Positions 7,897-15,585 of a DNA stretch of 26,287 nt are shown here, one piece after another. Below the pieces are notes generated by a model, which did not search any database, had not been told where the DNA came from, and saw nothing but the letters and a program-made list of their open reading frames with translations. This DNA comes from Clostridiales bacterium. Its GTDB lineage: Bacteria > Bacillota > Clostridia > Oscillospirales > Oscillospiraceae. The stretch covers positions 1 to 26,287 of the forward strand of contig SFIL01000012.1 in assembly GCA_004556205.1 (NCBI GenBank), written 5' to 3'. A program made the position numbers and the translations under genes. Every line of letters begins with the position of its first letter. The first letter of the stretch is position 1.

Positions 7897-8814
7897 TTAC
7901 AATTCAATCGGGTGCCCGCGGAAATAATCGGGTGCGGGCATCTTTTTGCCGCCGTCGGCTTGCAGGCAGGTGATCACTGCCACATTCCCGCCGCCGCAGG
8001 CGATCTCCAAGCCCTCTTTTGTGAGCGCCAACGGCGTTCCCGGGGCTTTTTCGGTCTTTTTCTCAGTCGGGCGCACGGCGTAGATCTTAAAGCGCTTGCC
8101 CGCAAGCTCCGCCGTTGCCACAGGCCACGGATCAAGCCCGCGCACATGGTCGATGATCTCGCGCATTGAGCGCGTCCAGTCGATCGGGCAGAGCGCCTTT
8201 GTCAGCATCGGCGCAAAGGTGGCTTTTTCGTGCTCCTGCGGCGTGCGCGTTGCCGTACCCGCCTCTATGCTCCGCAGGGTGTCGCACAGCAGACCGCCGC
8301 CGATCTCGGCAAGGCGGTTGAGTAAGCTCTGCGCGTTTTCCAGCGGCTCGATGGGCGTCTTGCGGATTTCAATAATATCACCCGCGTCCATCTCCGCCGC
8401 CATATACATCGCGGTCACGCCCGTCTCGTCCATCCCGTTCAGAATCGCCCATTGAACCGGTCCCGAGCCGCGCAGCGCAGGCAGCACACTCGCATGGATA
8501 TTCACGCAGCCGAGACGCGGAATATCCAGCACCCGCTGCGGCAGAATTTTCCCGTAGGCGACAACAGCAATCACGTCAGGCTGCAGGGCGCGCAGCTCAT
8601 CTACCACCGCGTCGTCCTTGAAGGTCGTCGGCTGATAGACAGGCAGTCCCGCTTCAAGCGCAGCCTTCTTGACGTCCGACATTTCCAGCTTCATGCCACG
8701 GTTTTTCGGCATATCGGGCTTCGTATAGACACCGACAATCTCAAATTTTTCCGCGATCAGGCGCTTCAGGCAGGTCGCGGCAATGTCGGGCGTCCCCATG
8801 AATACGACTCTCAT
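7897..8814 (-). CDS. fmt: Methionyl-tRNA formyltransferase
   Basis: Formylates initiator Met-tRNA using 10-formyl-tetrahydrofolate. The catalytic triad of the family is visible: N105, H107 (in CVNIHASVLP) and D143 (in AAEMDAGDI), with the SxLPxxRGxxP loop. A C-terminal OB-type domain covers about residues 205-300. The length of 305 aa is typical. The ATG overlaps the def stop as ATGA, and AGGAGG within the last def codons lies about 4 bases before it. Def removes the group that Fmt adds, and the pair is commonly linked. Confidence 0.97.
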   Translation of the reverse strand: MRVVFMGTPDIAATCLKRLIAEKFEIVGVYTKPDMPKNRGMKLEMSDVKKAALEAGLPVYQPTTFKDDAVVDELRALQPDVIAVVAYGKILPQRVLDIPRLGCVNIHASVLPALRGSGPVQWAILNGMDETGVTAMYMAAEMDAGDIIEIRKTPIEPLENAQSLLNRLAEIGGGLLCDTLRSIEAGTATRTPQEHEKATFAPMLTKALCPIDWTRSMREIIDHVRGLDPWPVATAELAGKRFKIYAVRPTEKKTEKAPGTPLALTKEGLEIACGGGNVAVITCLQADGGKKMPAPDYFRGHPIEL

Positions 8815-9302
8815 GCTTCCTCCTGCCCTGACTGAAGTGCCTCAATCTCCTCGTCCGTCAGCTTGCGGTAGGCGATCTCGGTGTAGATATGGCCGTCGAG
8901 ATGATCGCATTCGTGGCAGATACAGCGGGCGATCAGCTCCTCGCCTTCCATCTCGAACCATTCGCCGTCTCTGTCCTGCGCGCGTACCTTCGCATAATTC
9001 GGACGCTTGACGAGCCAATACTCGCCCGGCACGCTGAGGCAGCCCTCCATGCCGTCCTGCTCACCGCTTGTCTCGACGATCTCAGGATTAATCAGTTCCA
9101 CGATCTCCTCGCCCGTGTCGATGACGACCACACGGCGCAGGATGCCCACCTGCGGCGCGGCAAGTCCGACGCCGCACGCTTCCACGACGGTCTCCGCCAT
9201 ATCGTCCAAAAGCGTATGCAGCTTGCTGTCAAATTTCGTCACGGGTCTGCAAACCTTATGCAGCGCAGGCTCGTCCGCCGTCAAAATTTTTCTCAGTGCC
9301 AT
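8811..9302 (-). CDS. def: Peptide deformylase
   Basis: Metallo-hydrolase that removes the formyl group from new proteins. All three family motifs are present: GVGLAAPQ (44-51), EGCLS with metal ligand C88, and HECDH with ligands H130 and H134 and catalytic E131. The length of 163 aa is within the usual range, and the short acidic tail (EEIEALQSGQEEA) is unremarkable. AGGAGA lies shortly before the ATG. Upstream priA ends 9 bases away, and downstream fmt overlaps by four bases. Confidence 0.97.
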   Translation of the reverse strand: MALRKILTADEPALHKVCRPVTKFDSKLHTLLDDMAETVVEACGVGLAAPQVGILRRVVVIDTGEEIVELINPEIVETSGEQDGMEGCLSVPGEYWLVKRPNYAKVRAQDRDGEWFEMEGEELIARCICHECDHLDGHIYTEIAYRKLTDEEIEALQSGQEEA

Positions 9303-9311
9303 GATACTCTC

Positions 9312-11747
9312 CTATTCATTGCCATTCACGTCGGCATACAGTCCGACGCCGCGTGTTTCCTTTGCGAATTTGCGCAGAAGATGCGCCACAAGCTGGCGCA
9401 GTGTGCGCGTATTGCGGCAGCTCAAGGTCAGACGGCAGCGATAGCTGTAGTTGACTCGCGCCACCTGTGCCGGCGCAGGACCGAGCAGCTCGACCTGCTC
9501 CGCGCGGTAAAATTCGGAGGCAAGCAGCACCCGAAGCGCTGCGGCAAAGCGCTGCGCCGTCTGCCAGGTCTGCTCCTCATCGCGCCCGTGGAAGGTCACG
9601 GTGAGCAGGTCGCGGAACGGCGGACAGCCGCGCAGCTCCCGCAAAGGCAGCTCCTCCTGATAAAAGGTATCGTAATCCTGCCTCGCGGCAAGCTCGATGA
9701 CCTGGTTTTTCGGGGTCATCGTCTGAATCAGGGCGCGCCCGCCCGTCTTGCCGCGTCCGGCGCGGCCGATGACCTGCGTGATCATGCTGAAGGTCGTCTC
9801 GGCGGCGCGGTAGCTGCCGACATAAAGCGACATATCCGCGTCCAGTACGCCGACCAGCGTGACATTATCAAAATTCAGCCCCTTTGCCACCATCTGCGTC
9901 CCGAGGAGAATCGGAATTCTATCCTCCTCAAAGCGGTGCAGGAGCTTTTCATGCGTATTGACGGCGGAGACGGTGTCTGCGTCCATACGCAGAACCTCAC
10001 TCTCCGGCAGGAGCGCGGCAAGCTGTTCCTGCACCTTCTGCGTACCGAAGCCGATCTGCTTCAGGTGCCCGCCGCAGACGGGACAGCGTGCGGGCATCGG
10101 CTCGGAATGGCCGCAATAGTGGCACATCAGGCGTCCGTTTGCATGATGGTAGGTCAAATTGACCGTGCAGGCGGGACAGGCAGGCACATGACCGCAGTCC
10201 ACACAGGAGACCATGCGACTCGTGCCGCGGCGGTTGAGAAACAGAATGGATTGCTGCCGCCTGTCTCGGTTTTCCTTGAGCGCCAATAACAGCGGCTCGC
10301 TGATGGCGGTAGGGTTGCCCTCCTTTAATTCGCGCTTCATATCCACGATCTCCACAGGCGGCAGCGCCATGCGGTTATAGCGGTTTCGGAGGGTAAAAAG
10401 TGAATAAACTCCGTTCTTTGCGCGGTACATCGTTTCAATCGTCGGCGTGGCGGAGCCTAACAGCACAAGCGCGTTTTCCTGTGCGCCGCGATAGATTGCG
10501 ACCTCCCGCGCGTGATAACGGGGTGAATTTTCGGATTTATAGGTGTGCTCCTGCTCTTCATCGACAATGATGAGCCCCAAATTCTTTACAGGAGCGAAAA
10601 CTGCCGAGCGCGTGCCGAGGACGACCGCCGCCTCGCCGCTTCGGATGCGCTTCCACGTATCGTAGCGTTCGGTAATGCGCAGGCCGCTGTGCAGTACCGC
10701 AACGCTTCCGCCGAAATGGGCGGCAAACAGCGCCAAGAGCTGCGGCGTGAGTGAGATCTCCGGTACAAGCAGAATCGCAGCACGTCCGCGCGCGAGGCAG
10801 TCATAAATCAGTCGGAGATAGACGGAGGTCTTGCCGCTGCCCGTCACGCCGTATAATAAGGCAACACCGGGCTTTTCCTGCGCACACTGCTCCGTCAGCC
10901 CGTCAAAGACGCGCTGCTGCTCGTCCGAAAGCGTCGGCGGCAGCGCAGTTGCCTCCGCAACCGGTGTGCCGAGGCGCAGACGTTCTTCCTCGAAGAAGGT
11001 CAGATAGCCGAGCTGCTCCAAGCGGCGCAGGGTCGCGCCCGTCGCGCCGGTGTAGTAGCAAAGCTCCTTCGCGGAGCATTCTCCCAACGTAACGAGCAGC
11101 TCCAAAGCCGCTGTCTGTAACGGTGCGGCGCGTTTTTTCGAGGCAGCGTACTGCAGCGCCTCCTCTGCGGATGCCGACAGGATGGCAATGCGTTCTGTCT
11201 TATCCTGCACGCGGCGTCGGCGGTCGGTCAGGCAGCGGAGCAGCTTTTTTTTCAGAAGATAGTGCAGCGCCTTTTGCAGCGGCTCCTCCTCAAACTGCTT
11301 GCGCAGCAGGCTGATTTCCGCACTGCCGCCGAGGTCTTTCAGCGTCTGCATCACACTTACGGCGACCGGCTGGCGCGTGATTGCGCTCTCCCAGCCGTCG
11401 CAGGCGATCTCGTAGCGCTCACGCTCCTGAAACCAAACGCCCGCAGGCAGGATTGCCTTAACGGCGTCATAGAAGGTGCAGAAATACCGCTCGCGCAGGA
11501 ACGCCGCCGTATGCAGCATTCGCTCATCCAGCAGCGGACTTTCCTCAAGCTTTTCCAAAACGGGCTTTAGCTTGCTCTCATTGCCCTGCGTCAGCTCCAA
11601 AACGATGCCCTCACAGCGTTTGTTCGCGCGTCCGAAGGGCACGCCGACGCGAAGCCCAACCGCAAGCGTCATCCCATCGGGGACGCGGTAGTCATAGGGC
11701 TTGTCGATGGCATAGATCGCAGCGGAAACGGCAATTTTCGCGATCAT
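9312..11747 (-). CDS. priA: Primosomal replication restart helicase PriA
   Basis: 3'-5' DNA helicase that reloads the replisome at stalled forks. N-terminal 3'-BD domain (about 1-105), winged-helix region, then the helicase core: Walker A GVTGSGKTS (300-308), motif II DEEQ (396-399) and motif III GSATPT. The cysteine-rich insertion is complete, with C515, C518, C524, C527, C542, C545, C555 and C558 able to hold two zinc ions. Motif II reads DEEQ rather than the DEEH of many PriA proteins, which I remember as common in Clostridia. The length of 811 aa is normal. AGGGAGG precedes the ATG. In many relatives coaBC lies between rpoZ and priA; here it is absent. Confidence 0.97.
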   Translation of the reverse strand: MIAKIAVSAAIYAIDKPYDYRVPDGMTLAVGLRVGVPFGRANKRCEGIVLELTQGNESKLKPVLEKLEESPLLDERMLHTAAFLRERYFCTFYDAVKAILPAGVWFQERERYEIACDGWESAITRQPVAVSVMQTLKDLGGSAEISLLRKQFEEEPLQKALHYLLKKKLLRCLTDRRRRVQDKTERIAILSASAEEALQYAASKKRAAPLQTAALELLVTLGECSAKELCYYTGATGATLRRLEQLGYLTFFEEERLRLGTPVAEATALPPTLSDEQQRVFDGLTEQCAQEKPGVALLYGVTGSGKTSVYLRLIYDCLARGRAAILLVPEISLTPQLLALFAAHFGGSVAVLHSGLRITERYDTWKRIRSGEAAVVLGTRSAVFAPVKNLGLIIVDEEQEHTYKSENSPRYHAREVAIYRGAQENALVLLGSATPTIETMYRAKNGVYSLFTLRNRYNRMALPPVEIVDMKRELKEGNPTAISEPLLLALKENRDRRQQSILFLNRRGTSRMVSCVDCGHVPACPACTVNLTYHHANGRLMCHYCGHSEPMPARCPVCGGHLKQIGFGTQKVQEQLAALLPESEVLRMDADTVSAVNTHEKLLHRFEEDRIPILLGTQMVAKGLNFDNVTLVGVLDADMSLYVGSYRAAETTFSMITQVIGRAGRGKTGGRALIQTMTPKNQVIELAARQDYDTFYQEELPLRELRGCPPFRDLLTVTFHGRDEEQTWQTAQRFAAALRVLLASEFYRAEQVELLGPAPAQVARVNYSYRCRLTLSCRNTRTLRQLVAHLLRKFAKETRGVGLYADVNGNE

Positions 11748-11775
11748 CGTCCGCCCTCCCTCGTGTTAAGAAAGA

Positions 11776-11970
11776 TTACTCCTTGATCGAAGCGACGAGC
11801 TTCCCTTCCGCAACCTCACGGATGGCGAGGGTCACAGGCTTCTCGGGGAGCGACTCATGGAACGTCTCCGCCTCAATGGAAATCTGACGGGCGCGGCGCG
11901 CGACCACATTAACCATCAGATAGCGGCTGTCAATATGCTTCAGCAGCTCAGACATAGCAGGATACAACAT
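11776..11970 (-). CDS. rpoZ: DNA-directed RNA polymerase omega subunit
   Basis: Small subunit that assists folding and assembly of the RNA polymerase beta' subunit. The 64-aa product starts MLYPAMSELLKHIDSRY and has the family core with VVARRARQI (about 23-30). AAGGAGG lies 9 bases before the ATG. The start is one base after the gmk stop (TAAaATG), so the genes are coupled. A longer open frame (to 12144) exists but its extra 58 residues overlap gmk and have no family likeness. Confidence 0.93.
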   Translation of the reverse strand: MLYPAMSELLKHIDSRYLMVNVVARRARQISIEAETFHESLPEKPVTLAIREVAEGKLVASIKE

Positions 11971-11971
11971 T

Positions 11972-12568
11972 TTATACTTCCTCCTTGAGATGAATCTTCC
12001 TGTATTGCGGACGGCAAGCCTCAGCGCTGAGAATCGCACAAAGCTCGTCCGCCGCGTGCGCAACGGAATCATTGATGATGATGTATTGGTATTGCTCGGC
12101 GATGGCGCACTCCTGCAGCGCGATATGCAGACGCAGATCGGCAACCTCGGGCGCGGTATCGCCCCTGCCGTTTAATCGCCTTCTCAGCTCCTCGAGCGAA
12201 GGCGGCGCAATAAAGACCGAGATTGCATCGGGGCGGCGCTTAAAAACCTGCAAAGCGCCCTGCACGTCGATCTCCAAAACGACGTTGATGCCCTGCGCCA
12301 AGGCGTCCTCAACCGGCTTTTCGGGCGTTCCGTAGTAGTTGCCTGCGTAAAAGGCGTGCTCCAGCAGCTCGCCGTTTTCGATCATTTGCTCAAAGCGCGG
12401 TTTATCGACAAAATAATAGTTCACACCCTCGACCTCTCCGGGGCGTATCGGTCTGGTCGTTGCCGAGACGGAGAAGCGGAGCGACGGGTCGCGTCGCATG
12501 ACCTCCTTCAGGATTGTTCCCTTGCCGACACCGGAGGGTCCCGAAATAATAATGATTCTTCCTTGCAT
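11972..12568 (-). CDS. gmk: Guanylate kinase
   Basis: Phosphorylates GMP to GDP in purine nucleotide synthesis and salvage. The P-loop GPSGVGKGT is at residues 9-17, followed by the GMP-binding region (RPGEVEGVNYYFV) and the typical IDVQGALQV. The length of 198 aa is normal. The start shares one base with the remA stop (TAATG), and GGAGG lies in the end of remA. The remA-gmk-rpoZ order is conserved in Firmicutes. Confidence 0.97.
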   Translation of the reverse strand: MQGRIIIISGPSGVGKGTILKEVMRRDPSLRFSVSATTRPIRPGEVEGVNYYFVDKPRFEQMIENGELLEHAFYAGNYYGTPEKPVEDALAQGINVVLEIDVQGALQVFKRRPDAISVFIAPPSLEELRRRLNGRGDTAPEVADLRLHIALQECAIAEQYQYIIINDSVAHAADELCAILSAEACRPQYRKIHLKEEV

Positions 12569-12837
12569 TAAGCTTCTTCCTCCTCAAAACCGACGCCGCC
12601 GTTTTTATCCTGCAAGCGCCGTGCGATGGTCTCGGGCGCGATTGCAGAGAGGATGACATGGTCGGTATCCATGACCAGCACGGCGCGGGTCTTTCTGCCG
12701 AAGCTCGCGTCAATCAGCATGGCGCGCTCCTTTGCCTCCTGCACGAGGCGCTTGACGGGCGCGGAGTCGGGACTGACGACAGTCAAAAGCCGCTCTGCCG
12801 AAACTAAATTTCCGAATCCGATATTAATCAGCTTCAT
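12568..12837 (-). CDS. remA: RemA-like extracellular matrix regulator (DUF370)
   Basis: In Bacillus subtilis RemA is a DNA-binding protein that activates matrix and osmoprotection genes. This copy has the diagnostic core INIGFGNLVSAERLL, SPDSAP, and MDTDHVILSAI, and is 89 aa from the ATG at 12837. A GTG at 12846 overlapping the yicC stop as GTGA would add three residues. Neither start has a clear Shine-Dalgarno, so coupling to yicC is likely. The acidic end (GFEEEEA) is longer than in Bacillus. Function in this organism is inferred from family only. Confidence 0.93.
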   Translation of the reverse strand: MKLINIGFGNLVSAERLLTVVSPDSAPVKRLVQEAKERAMLIDASFGRKTRAVLVMDTDHVILSAIAPETIARRLQDKNGGVGFEEEEA

Positions 12838-12842
12838 AGCGC

Positions 12843-13721
12843 TCACTCGATGTTCTGAATCTGCTCGCGGATCTTTTCCAGCTCCGCTTTGATCTGCACG
12901 ACATTGCGCGCCTGCTCGAGATCATTGCCCTTCGAGCCGATGGTATTCGCCTCGCGGTTCATCTCCTGTAGGAGAAAATCGAGCTTTCTGCCGATCGCGC
13001 CGCCCTCGCAGAGCAGCGCCTCAAGCTGGCTCAGATGACTGCGCAGACGGACAGTCTCCTCATCCACCGCGATCTTATCGGCAAAAATCGCCGCCTCGGT
13101 GACGATACGGCTCTCATCAAGGGCTTTGTTTTCCAGCACCTCGCGGAGCTTGCCCTCCAAGCGGGCGCAGTACTCCCGCACCGTGACGGGACTGCGCGCC
13201 TCGACCTTTTCCACATAGGACAGAATCACCGCCGCGTGCGCACGAACATCGGCGGCAAGCGCCTCGCCCTCCCGTTCGCGCATGGCGTTATAGGCGGCAA
13301 TCGCCTCCTCGGCAACACTGACAAGATCGGCAGTATTGCGCTCCTCGTCCTCCTCCGCCTTTTCCACAACGAAAACCTCGGGGAAACAGGCAAGGGCGGT
13401 GGCGCTGATATCGTCGCGCACGCCGTAATCTGTCGCAATCGTACGCAGGGCGTTCAAGTAACCCTCGAGCACAGGGCGGTTGAGCGATACGCGGACGTTT
13501 TCGTCCGCCGTGGCGTTGACGCTGATGTAGACATCGACCTTGCCGCGGGCGACGCTCGCCTTGACGCGCTGCTTCACAGCGTCCTCGGCATAGGAAAACG
13601 CGCGCGGAAGCTTCACGGTGCAGTCTAAAAAGCGGTTGTTGACGGAGCGCAGCTCCACGGTGATCTCACGACCGTTCAGGGTGCGGACGGCACGTCCGTA
13701 GCCTGTCATGCTATGAATCAA
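12843..13721 (-). CDS. yicC: YicC-family endoribonuclease
   Basis: Member of the YicC/YloC family, shown in other bacteria to be an endoribonuclease. Start MIHSMTGYGRA is the family signature, and the C-terminal half carries the conserved GRKLDFLLQEMNREANTIGSK stretch around residues 248-268. The start codon is TTG at 13721, supported by AAAGGAGG seven bases upstream; the next in-frame ATG would cut the signature. The length of 292 aa is normal. It precedes remA-gmk-rpoZ as in most Firmicutes. Confidence 0.95.
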   Translation of the reverse strand: MIHSMTGYGRAVRTLNGREITVELRSVNNRFLDCTVKLPRAFSYAEDAVKQRVKASVARGKVDVYISVNATADENVRVSLNRPVLEGYLNALRTIATDYGVRDDISATALACFPEVFVVEKAEEDEERNTADLVSVAEEAIAAYNAMREREGEALAADVRAHAAVILSYVEKVEARSPVTVREYCARLEGKLREVLENKALDESRIVTEAAIFADKIAVDEETVRLRSHLSQLEALLCEGGAIGRKLDFLLQEMNREANTIGSKGNDLEQARNVVQIKAELEKIREQIQNIE

Positions 13722-13728
13722 AATGTCT

Positions 13729-13736
13729 CCTCCTTT
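13729..13736 (-). promoter_or_regulatory. Ribosome binding site for the TTG start of yicC
   Basis: AAAGGAGG on the minus strand, 7 bases before the TTG at 13721-13719. It overlaps the stop region of the upstream J-domain gene and supports a non-ATG start. Confidence 0.8.
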
Positions 13737-14310
13737 AACGGCAGCAATCGCACAGGCAGTTCATGCACATCAGCGTACTGCACAGACCGCACAGGTCGTC
13801 GCTCTGGCTGTTGCCGTATTCCTGCTGCCGATAGGTGTACGCACCGCCGCCCGAAGCGGCGTTTGCTGCATTGCGGTACTCATAATTGTGCGGATCCATA
13901 TTCACGGCGATGCGGAAATTCTGCGCCGCCTCGTCCATCCAGCCGCGCTGCTGGGCAATCACGCCGCGCAGATAGTACCACTCGGCGTTATGCTGTGCAA
14001 TTCCGTCAAGCTGTGCCTCGGCAGCGTCAAGCCGCCCCTGTCGAATCAACTCGCGCACCTCGCTCAGCTCGCCCGAGGCGTTCTGATTTCCGCGATAGCC
14101 CGAAGCATTGGAAGCCATCGACGCGCCGCCCTTCATCAGCGTGTCATATGCCTCGTTGATCTCCTTCATCTTCTCCTGCGCAAGATCCGCCAAGGGGTTG
14201 TTCGTATAGTTATCGGGGTGGTATTTTCGCGCCAAGTCACGGTATGCCTTCTTAATTTCCTCTTCGGAGGCGCCGTGCGGCACGCCCAAAACCTCATACG
14301 GGTCTTTCAT
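13735..14310 (-). CDS. J-domain protein with TPR-like middle and cysteine-rich tail
   Basis: Probable DnaK co-chaperone. Residues 1-62 are a J domain (MKDPYEVLGV) with the essential HPD at 31-33. Residues of about 82-150 look like helical TPR-type repeats (GRLDAAEAQLDGIAQHNAEWYY, split over two helices). The last 18 residues are cysteine-rich: C174, C177, C182, C185, C187, C189, C190. Zinc-finger and substrate domains of true DnaJ are absent, so this is a specialised J protein. The ATG at 14310 is preceded by GAGG and lies 17 bases inside the end of the DUF5685 gene. That overlap, and two further cysteine-rich neighbours, suggest a joint role, perhaps in metal-centre or membrane-protein assembly (inference). 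Confidence 0.88.
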   Translation of the reverse strand: MKDPYEVLGVPHGASEEEIKKAYRDLARKYHPDNYTNNPLADLAQEKMKEINEAYDTLMKGGASMASNASGYRGNQNASGELSEVRELIRQGRLDAAEAQLDGIAQHNAEWYYLRGVIAQQRGWMDEAAQNFRIAVNMDPHNYEYRNAANAASGGGAYTYRQQEYGNSQSDDLCGLCSTLMCMNCLCDCCR

Positions 14311-15178
14311 GCTGTTTTCCTCGTTTCTTCTTTCGGAAAGTGCCGTCCGCAACGCTGTGCAGCACCGCAGGCAGTCCGTAGTAAATGATATTCCTTCTGA
14401 TTTCCTCATCGTCAGAGGCAGGCAGAAGCTCCAGTGCGGAGGCCGCTATGCTGATCGACGCATCCACAGTATCCAAGAACTGCTGCTTGTCCTGCTCCGA
14501 GAGTCTTCCCTTCTGCAATTCGTAGCGGTAGCGCAGGGGGTTATAGCTCCCGCTGCGGTTATCCTTCGGCAGATCCTCCAACGCGTCTGTCAGATAGAGG
14601 AAGCGCCCGACATGGTACAGCAGCAGCTCGGTCGCCCTGCGCGCATTTTTGTCCTCTTGATACGACGCGCATACGCGCAGGAGCGCCGCAAATGCGTCCG
14701 CCGTGCGGTCGATGCTCGCGCAGTGCGCGTCTTCAAGCGCCTGCAGCCGCGCAAGCTGCTCAGCAAACACGGCGTCTGCCTCGGGCTGCCGCTGCTGGGC
14801 CTTACGGTAGGCTCTGCGGTAGAGCCGCTGTGCGGCCTTCGCCGCAAGCGCACGGAAAAAGCTTCCGTCGCGCGCAGCGTCACGGAGCTTCCAAACGCTC
14901 AGCAGCACCGTCAGATCGGCGGCAAAGGTCAGCTCACCGCCGTCCGCCAAACAGTCCCTTTTGCAAAACGGTCTTGCGGGACAGCTGCAGCGTACCGTTT
15001 CTCGCTTTCCATCCGTCAGGACAAAGCAGAGAAAGGTCATGTCATAATTGACCAAAAAGCGGGCGCGAAATCCGTAATGTTCCTTTAAGCTTCGGCAAAG
15101 TCCGCAGTAGGCAGCACGGTAGCGCTTCTGCGCCTGCGCCGACAGCAGATCCTTGCGGGGCAATACATATCCAAACAT
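14294..15178 (-). CDS. DUF5685 family protein
   Basis: Matches, by memory of its start (MFGYVLP) and cysteine pattern, the uncharacterised DUF5685 family found in Clostridia. Six cysteines sit near the N-terminus: C25, C28 (YCGLC), C64, C66, C72 and C76 (CSCPARPFCKRDC). These could bind a metal or cluster. The rest is mainly helical with aromatic and basic residues; I see no signal peptide or clear membrane helix. The length is 294 aa. No good Shine-Dalgarno precedes the ATG, which lies 3 bases after the RseC-like gene, so translation is likely coupled. The biochemical function is unknown. The helical body and YCGLCRSL signature recall poorly described proteins adjoining J-domain genes, and here the two genes overlap. 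Confidence 0.8.
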   Translation of the reverse strand: MFGYVLPRKDLLSAQAQKRYRAAYCGLCRSLKEHYGFRARFLVNYDMTFLCFVLTDGKRETVRCSCPARPFCKRDCLADGGELTFAADLTVLLSVWKLRDAARDGSFFRALAAKAAQRLYRRAYRKAQQRQPEADAVFAEQLARLQALEDAHCASIDRTADAFAALLRVCASYQEDKNARRATELLLYHVGRFLYLTDALEDLPKDNRSGSYNPLRYRYELQKGRLSEQDKQQFLDTVDASISIAASALELLPASDDEEIRRNIIYYGLPAVLHSVADGTFRKKKRGKQHERPV

Positions 15179-15181
15179 AAA

Positions 15182-15583
15182 TTATTTCACAAAGCCGACA
15201 ATCGTATAAGCGGGCGGATGCTTTTTCAGGCAGCGGTTGTACGCAAATGCGGGAAGCAAGCCGAGCACAAAGCCGGCTGCGCCGAATGCTGCCGCCCATG
15301 CGCCGAGGGAATACGCAGCAAGATAGCCCGCCAAAAACAGCGGCAGCGGAAGCAGATACAGCAGCGCTGCCGAGCGCAGCACCGCACCGCTTTCAGACTC
15401 TATCCACACGATATCACCGCGCTGTGCGCCGAGCGGGTTTTTCGCAGTCACGCGGAGCGTCTGCTCAACCGCGCCGCAGCCGCCGCATTTGTGGCAGTCG
15501 CCGCTGCACGCGCTTTTGCGAGAGACGAGAAGCGTTGCCCGTCCGTCAGACAGGAGCGCCTCCACTGTCGCTTGGGCGCGCAT
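15182..15583 (-). CDS. RseC/MucC-like SoxR-reducing family membrane protein
   Basis: Small membrane protein of the RseC family, whose members assist the Rsx/Rnf complex in reducing SoxR or modulate envelope stress in Proteobacteria. The N-terminal cysteine motif C26-x3-C30-x2-C33-x2-C36 is present, and two membrane helices follow (about 71-92 and 95-116). The length of 133 aa fits. The ATG at 15583 has AAGG nine bases upstream; a TTG at 15589 overlapping the ybbR stop (TTGA) is an alternative. No rsx or rnf genes lie in the window, so the redox partner is unknown. Confidence 0.85.
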   Translation of the reverse strand: MRAQATVEALLSDGRATLLVSRKSACSGDCHKCGGCGAVEQTLRVTAKNPLGAQRGDIVWIESESGAVLRSAALLYLLPLPLFLAGYLAAYSLGAWAAAFGAAGFVLGLLPAFAYNRCLKKHPPAYTIVGFVK

Positions 15584-15585
15584 CG

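Noticed and set aside
6774..7973. 399-codon plus-strand frame opposite rsmB
   Set aside because: Antisense to RsmB with intact catalytic motifs; rich in Arg, His and Gln, as expected of a shadow frame in high-GC DNA.
8889..10289. 466-codon plus-strand frame opposite def and priA
   Set aside because: Spans two well-supported minus-strand genes and has no recognisable domain.
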